A stretch of DNA of 64,000 nt from Paramecium tetraurelia (lineage: Eukaryota > Ciliophora > Oligohymenophorea > Peniculida > Parameciidae). The position numbers and the translations under genes were made by a program. Below the pieces are notes generated by a model. That model was not told the origin of the DNA. It saw nothing but the letters and a program-made list of their open reading frames with translations, and searched no databases. The stretch spans positions 433,961-497,960 of the forward strand of contig NW_001799255.1 in NCBI RefSeq assembly GCF_000165425.1, written 5' to 3'. Below, in pieces: positions 61,601 through 64,000 of this stretch (position 1 is its first letter; each line of letters starts with the position of its first letter).

Positions 61601-62378
61601 ACCTTGTTCAAATTTTTGCTATTTTCATAGATTACATCATTACTTTGCCAATCTGAACTTTTTTAGATATCTTCCTCTATCCGTATTTGGTTCTTAAAAA
61701 ATGTCACCCTTGTATTCCAGTTGTTGCAAATATAATTATCGTTGTTAATCATATTTGTTATTATTGGTATTACGAGATGGATTCGATTTATGATGATGAT
61801 GTTAATGCTTTTTTATCATATTCATTCTTTGAGGACTATAATCTTAATAAGAGAATTATTTCATTGAATTTGCATGCGCGTCTTCATTAAATCTCTCTAT
61901 TTCTTGAACATCATTTTCCATAAGGTCATCGAATAATTCTGGCTTATAATTATCTAGCAATTCTCTAATCATCTTTTCTTCCTCCTACTCATTCAGATGG
62001 TCGAGGATGCTTTTTTGAGGAGGCGAAGGAGTCACCAAACTATTTATAAACTCAAATGTAAAACTGTTGTCTAACAGGAATCTCTGTCACTCTAGTCAGA
62101 TGGCCTTCTCTTTCCGCACTGAATGGCATTCTTATCTTTTCAATATCCAAACTACATTAAATCTTTGGAGACACTGATATTCTATTATTACAATTAAAGA
62201 CTGCTCGTTAAGGTTAACAAGTTGATACTAAAATTATTAACAAATTATCAATACTAGTTCTTTTAATTTTTTCTCTAATTGGACTATTTCTTCTGAGCTC
62301 CTCTTCCTTTTTATACTGAATTATTCTCTCAATCAACTTTTCTTTCGTGTTATAGATCCTAAGTTTCTAAAAAAACAT
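58610..62378 (-). CDS. Large leucine-rich-repeat protein
   Basis: About 1,160 aa. Introns at 62040-62064, 61619-61643, 61281-61303, 59357-59382 and 58754-58778, and probably 62228-62254. N-terminal ~250 residues: charged, with a poly-His/Asn patch (IKKHQHHHHKSN). LRRs occupy ~260-480: LTHLKLSHNKLNSL, KKVNLENNRIGDLGSNAL, YLNLSKNNLTEHC, LFELYLHFNSINSVGG, VKVFDISYNRT, LMHIDISYNNFNEEQ. A Trp/Cys/Tyr-rich segment follows (LDSCWICDGWQEVKFTWTPG, FVHLNFESYKPILMTLHNGE) seen in alveolate LRR proteins. The C-terminal ~500 residues are helical, ending LKEEEQLK. The intron at 58754 bypasses an apparent TGA at 58767. Possibly a ciliary or cytoskeletal scaffold; not named. Confidence 0.78.
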
Positions 62379-63566
62379 TTTTATTAATATTATAAAATAC
62401 TTTATAACTTACTGAAAATTTTATGCATAATTGTATAAAATAATGAAAGTATTCACTTATCTATGACCTACTTGTATTTTTTATAATTATAAACTTCTTG
62501 ACTAAATCAAAAGTTGATCAAGATTTATTCAATATACTTGTGTATTTCTAATATTTATTAAAATAAAAAGAAAAAAATTCAAATTTATTACCGGATTTTA
62601 TAGCTTGGATGGAATTAAAATTAGTTGTGTTAAATAAAAAGAATAAATTACTTAATTATGAAGATGTTTCGAAATTAATATAATTTTAAATGAAACTAAA
62701 AATTATTTTATGATTAAAATGAAAAAATAAATTTTTGAATTATTGGATTAAAGTTTGTTTGTTAATACATTAACTATAAAATTCAGTAATAAATTTTGTT
62801 AAATAAAATGACTTGTTATAAACGAAATAAAAATATTAGCAATTGTGGATATTAAATTAAATTAACATAATATGAGTTTTATTCATGAATATAAATTGAA
62901 TTAACTTTGGTATAGATTTCAATAAAATGATAATATACATAGATATATTTATATTCTAAACCAATTTTATATTAAGGATGTACTTCCAGATTGCTCATTC
63001 TTAATAACACCTATTTATCAATAAAAGTATTAACATCAAGTCTTTTTCAATAATATATTCAAGTAAAAGCAAGATTAAAATAATAATGATTATAATATTT
63101 AAATCATATACAATTGTTTATCTTTTCTAATAATTACAAAATATTTAATATATTGTGAAATAATTATGATAAATAATAATAAAATTTATAATTCAGTCAT
63201 GTATTTGCAAGATAATTAGTTGAATCTCATGGATCTGATTATTCATTTTATTTAAAGAACTTGAGAATGCAGACAAATTTTAATTGCTATAAAAAACTTT
63301 TCTAGATGGCCCAGCAGATGCTAATGAACGTTATATCATCAGATTTATCCAGATGATGATTCAAAGAAATTTGATGGCTACTTTTTTATTACTATAAAAT
63401 ATATTAATTTTGACATATGTACAATAGAATTTTGATTAATATAATATAAAGAGAATATCATCCAATAATATTTTTTTTAATATTAATTGAAATTGATCAA
63501 TAAAACATCTGAAATAATTTTGCAGCAAATTTTGCTATTAATAATTTTATAAAGAAAATTAAATTA
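62379..63566. other. Long AT-rich intergenic region
   Basis: About 1.2 kb, among the most AT-rich parts of the window. On the plus strand around 63250-63480 a frame reads FLDGPADANERYIIRFIQMM and further hydrophobic residues without TGA, but has no good start and no family match; possibly a relic. No repeat, RNA gene or transposon seen. Confidence 0.4.
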
Positions 63567-64000
63567 ATGTAAAATAAAAGCTAGGCGGAAACAAATTAAA
63601 AAGCAATTGAATTAATTCCTGATGGTATCTTTGATCTCTGCGATGAATTCCCAGTTAACGACAAAGATATTAGTTTTGAGGAATATTTTGAGATGAAAAA
63701 CTATATTATATCTCCAAATTTGAACTATATTGCGATTTTTGTGGTCAGAACAGAAATTGTAGTTGGAAGCCACTCAAAGGAAGAATATACCGTATTTATT
63801 AAGTCATTGATTAAGAATAATTCGGTGTATTATGGACAATATATTGAAGAGGAATTAACAATCAAAGATTATTTTTTTTCAGATGATTCTAAATATTTAA
63901 TATTTCGAAAACCTACAAAAGTGCTGTATATTGACATTTTGGGTTAGTAAAAGACAAAAAAAAAAGATATATCATCATAGCGTTTTCTCTCTAGTGATTC
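63567..64000 (+). CDS. Uncharacterised protein, 3' truncated by window edge
   Basis: At least 144 codons open from ATG 63567 (MQNKSQAETNQKAIELIPDG) to the end of the window. Acidic and aromatic beta-strand pattern: YIISPNLNYIAIFVVRTEIV, KEEYTVFIKSLIKNN, YFFSDDSKYLIFRKPTKVLY. The strand-turn pattern with YIAIF and SKYLIF resembles the start of a beta-propeller (WD/prolyl-oligopeptidase-like), but this is weak. No intron needed so far. Confidence 0.6.

Noticed and set aside
1-64000. CRISPR arrays, insertion sequences, telomeric repeats
   Set aside because: No regularly spaced repeats, no transposase or terminal inverted repeats, and no G-rich telomere tract were seen.

Overview
The window is ciliate macronuclear DNA, almost certainly Paramecium. 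Three things in the sequence say so. (1) Recognisable proteins read through UAA and UAG as glutamine, and UGA is the only stop. (2) Genes are cut by tiny GT..AG introns of about 20-29 nt, usually GTA...TAG. (3) The DNA is very AT-rich with closely packed genes. Any ORF list that treats TAA/TAG as stops fragments every gene here, so I rebuilt exon structures by hand from reading frame, intron signals and protein family. Exon-level details are inference unless a domain supports them.

Layout. 1-4250: 3' part of a SET-domain methyltransferase, an FHA-BRCT protein, and a short NPC1-N-domain membrane protein (all +). 4560-14141 (-): IQ/MORN protein, ciliate two-TM protein, and a 1.8-kaa Cys-rich multi-TM receptor-like protein with a long coiled-coil tail. 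15130-17443 (+): a receiver-domain relic followed by the ribosome-assembly GTPase NOG1. 17482-26876: coiled-coil protein (-), EF-hand protein (+), long coiled-coil protein (-), Myb/SANT protein (-), H-type-lectin protein (-). 27098-33264: M1 aminopeptidase (+), RluA-type pseudouridine synthase (-), kelch-EGF type I membrane protein (+). 33291-36858 (+): MYCBPAP-like protein fused to a degenerate phosphoglycerate-kinase fold. 37351-41484: two uncharacterised basic/coiled-coil proteins, a glycerophosphodiester phosphodiesterase, and a small TM protein. 41723-41805: tRNA-Leu(CAA). 41835-48224: MIR-domain protein (-), PAZ/PIWI Argonaute (+), small coiled-coil protein (-), an unresolved small gene (-), coiled-coil protein (+). 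48489-53668: USP25/28-like deubiquitinase (-), TRIM-like RING/B-box protein with LRRs (+), truncated hemoglobin (+). 53852-62378: basic protein (-), coiled-coil protein (+), MBOAT acyltransferase (-), secreted Cu/Zn SOD (-), large LRR protein (-). 63567-64000: 5' part of an unknown gene (+).

There is no operon logic. Neighbours are functionally mixed, as expected in Paramecium, although several look cilia-related (MORN, EF-hand, MYCBPAP, coiled-coil proteins). Nothing resembles a bacterial-type system, CRISPR array or transposon. The most interesting items are the MYCBPAP-pseudo-PGK fusion, the TRIM-LRR architecture, the lone NPC1 N-domain, the giant receptor-like gene, and a recurrent series of single-nucleotide frame disruptions, mostly at homopolymers, that look more like sequence errors than biology.
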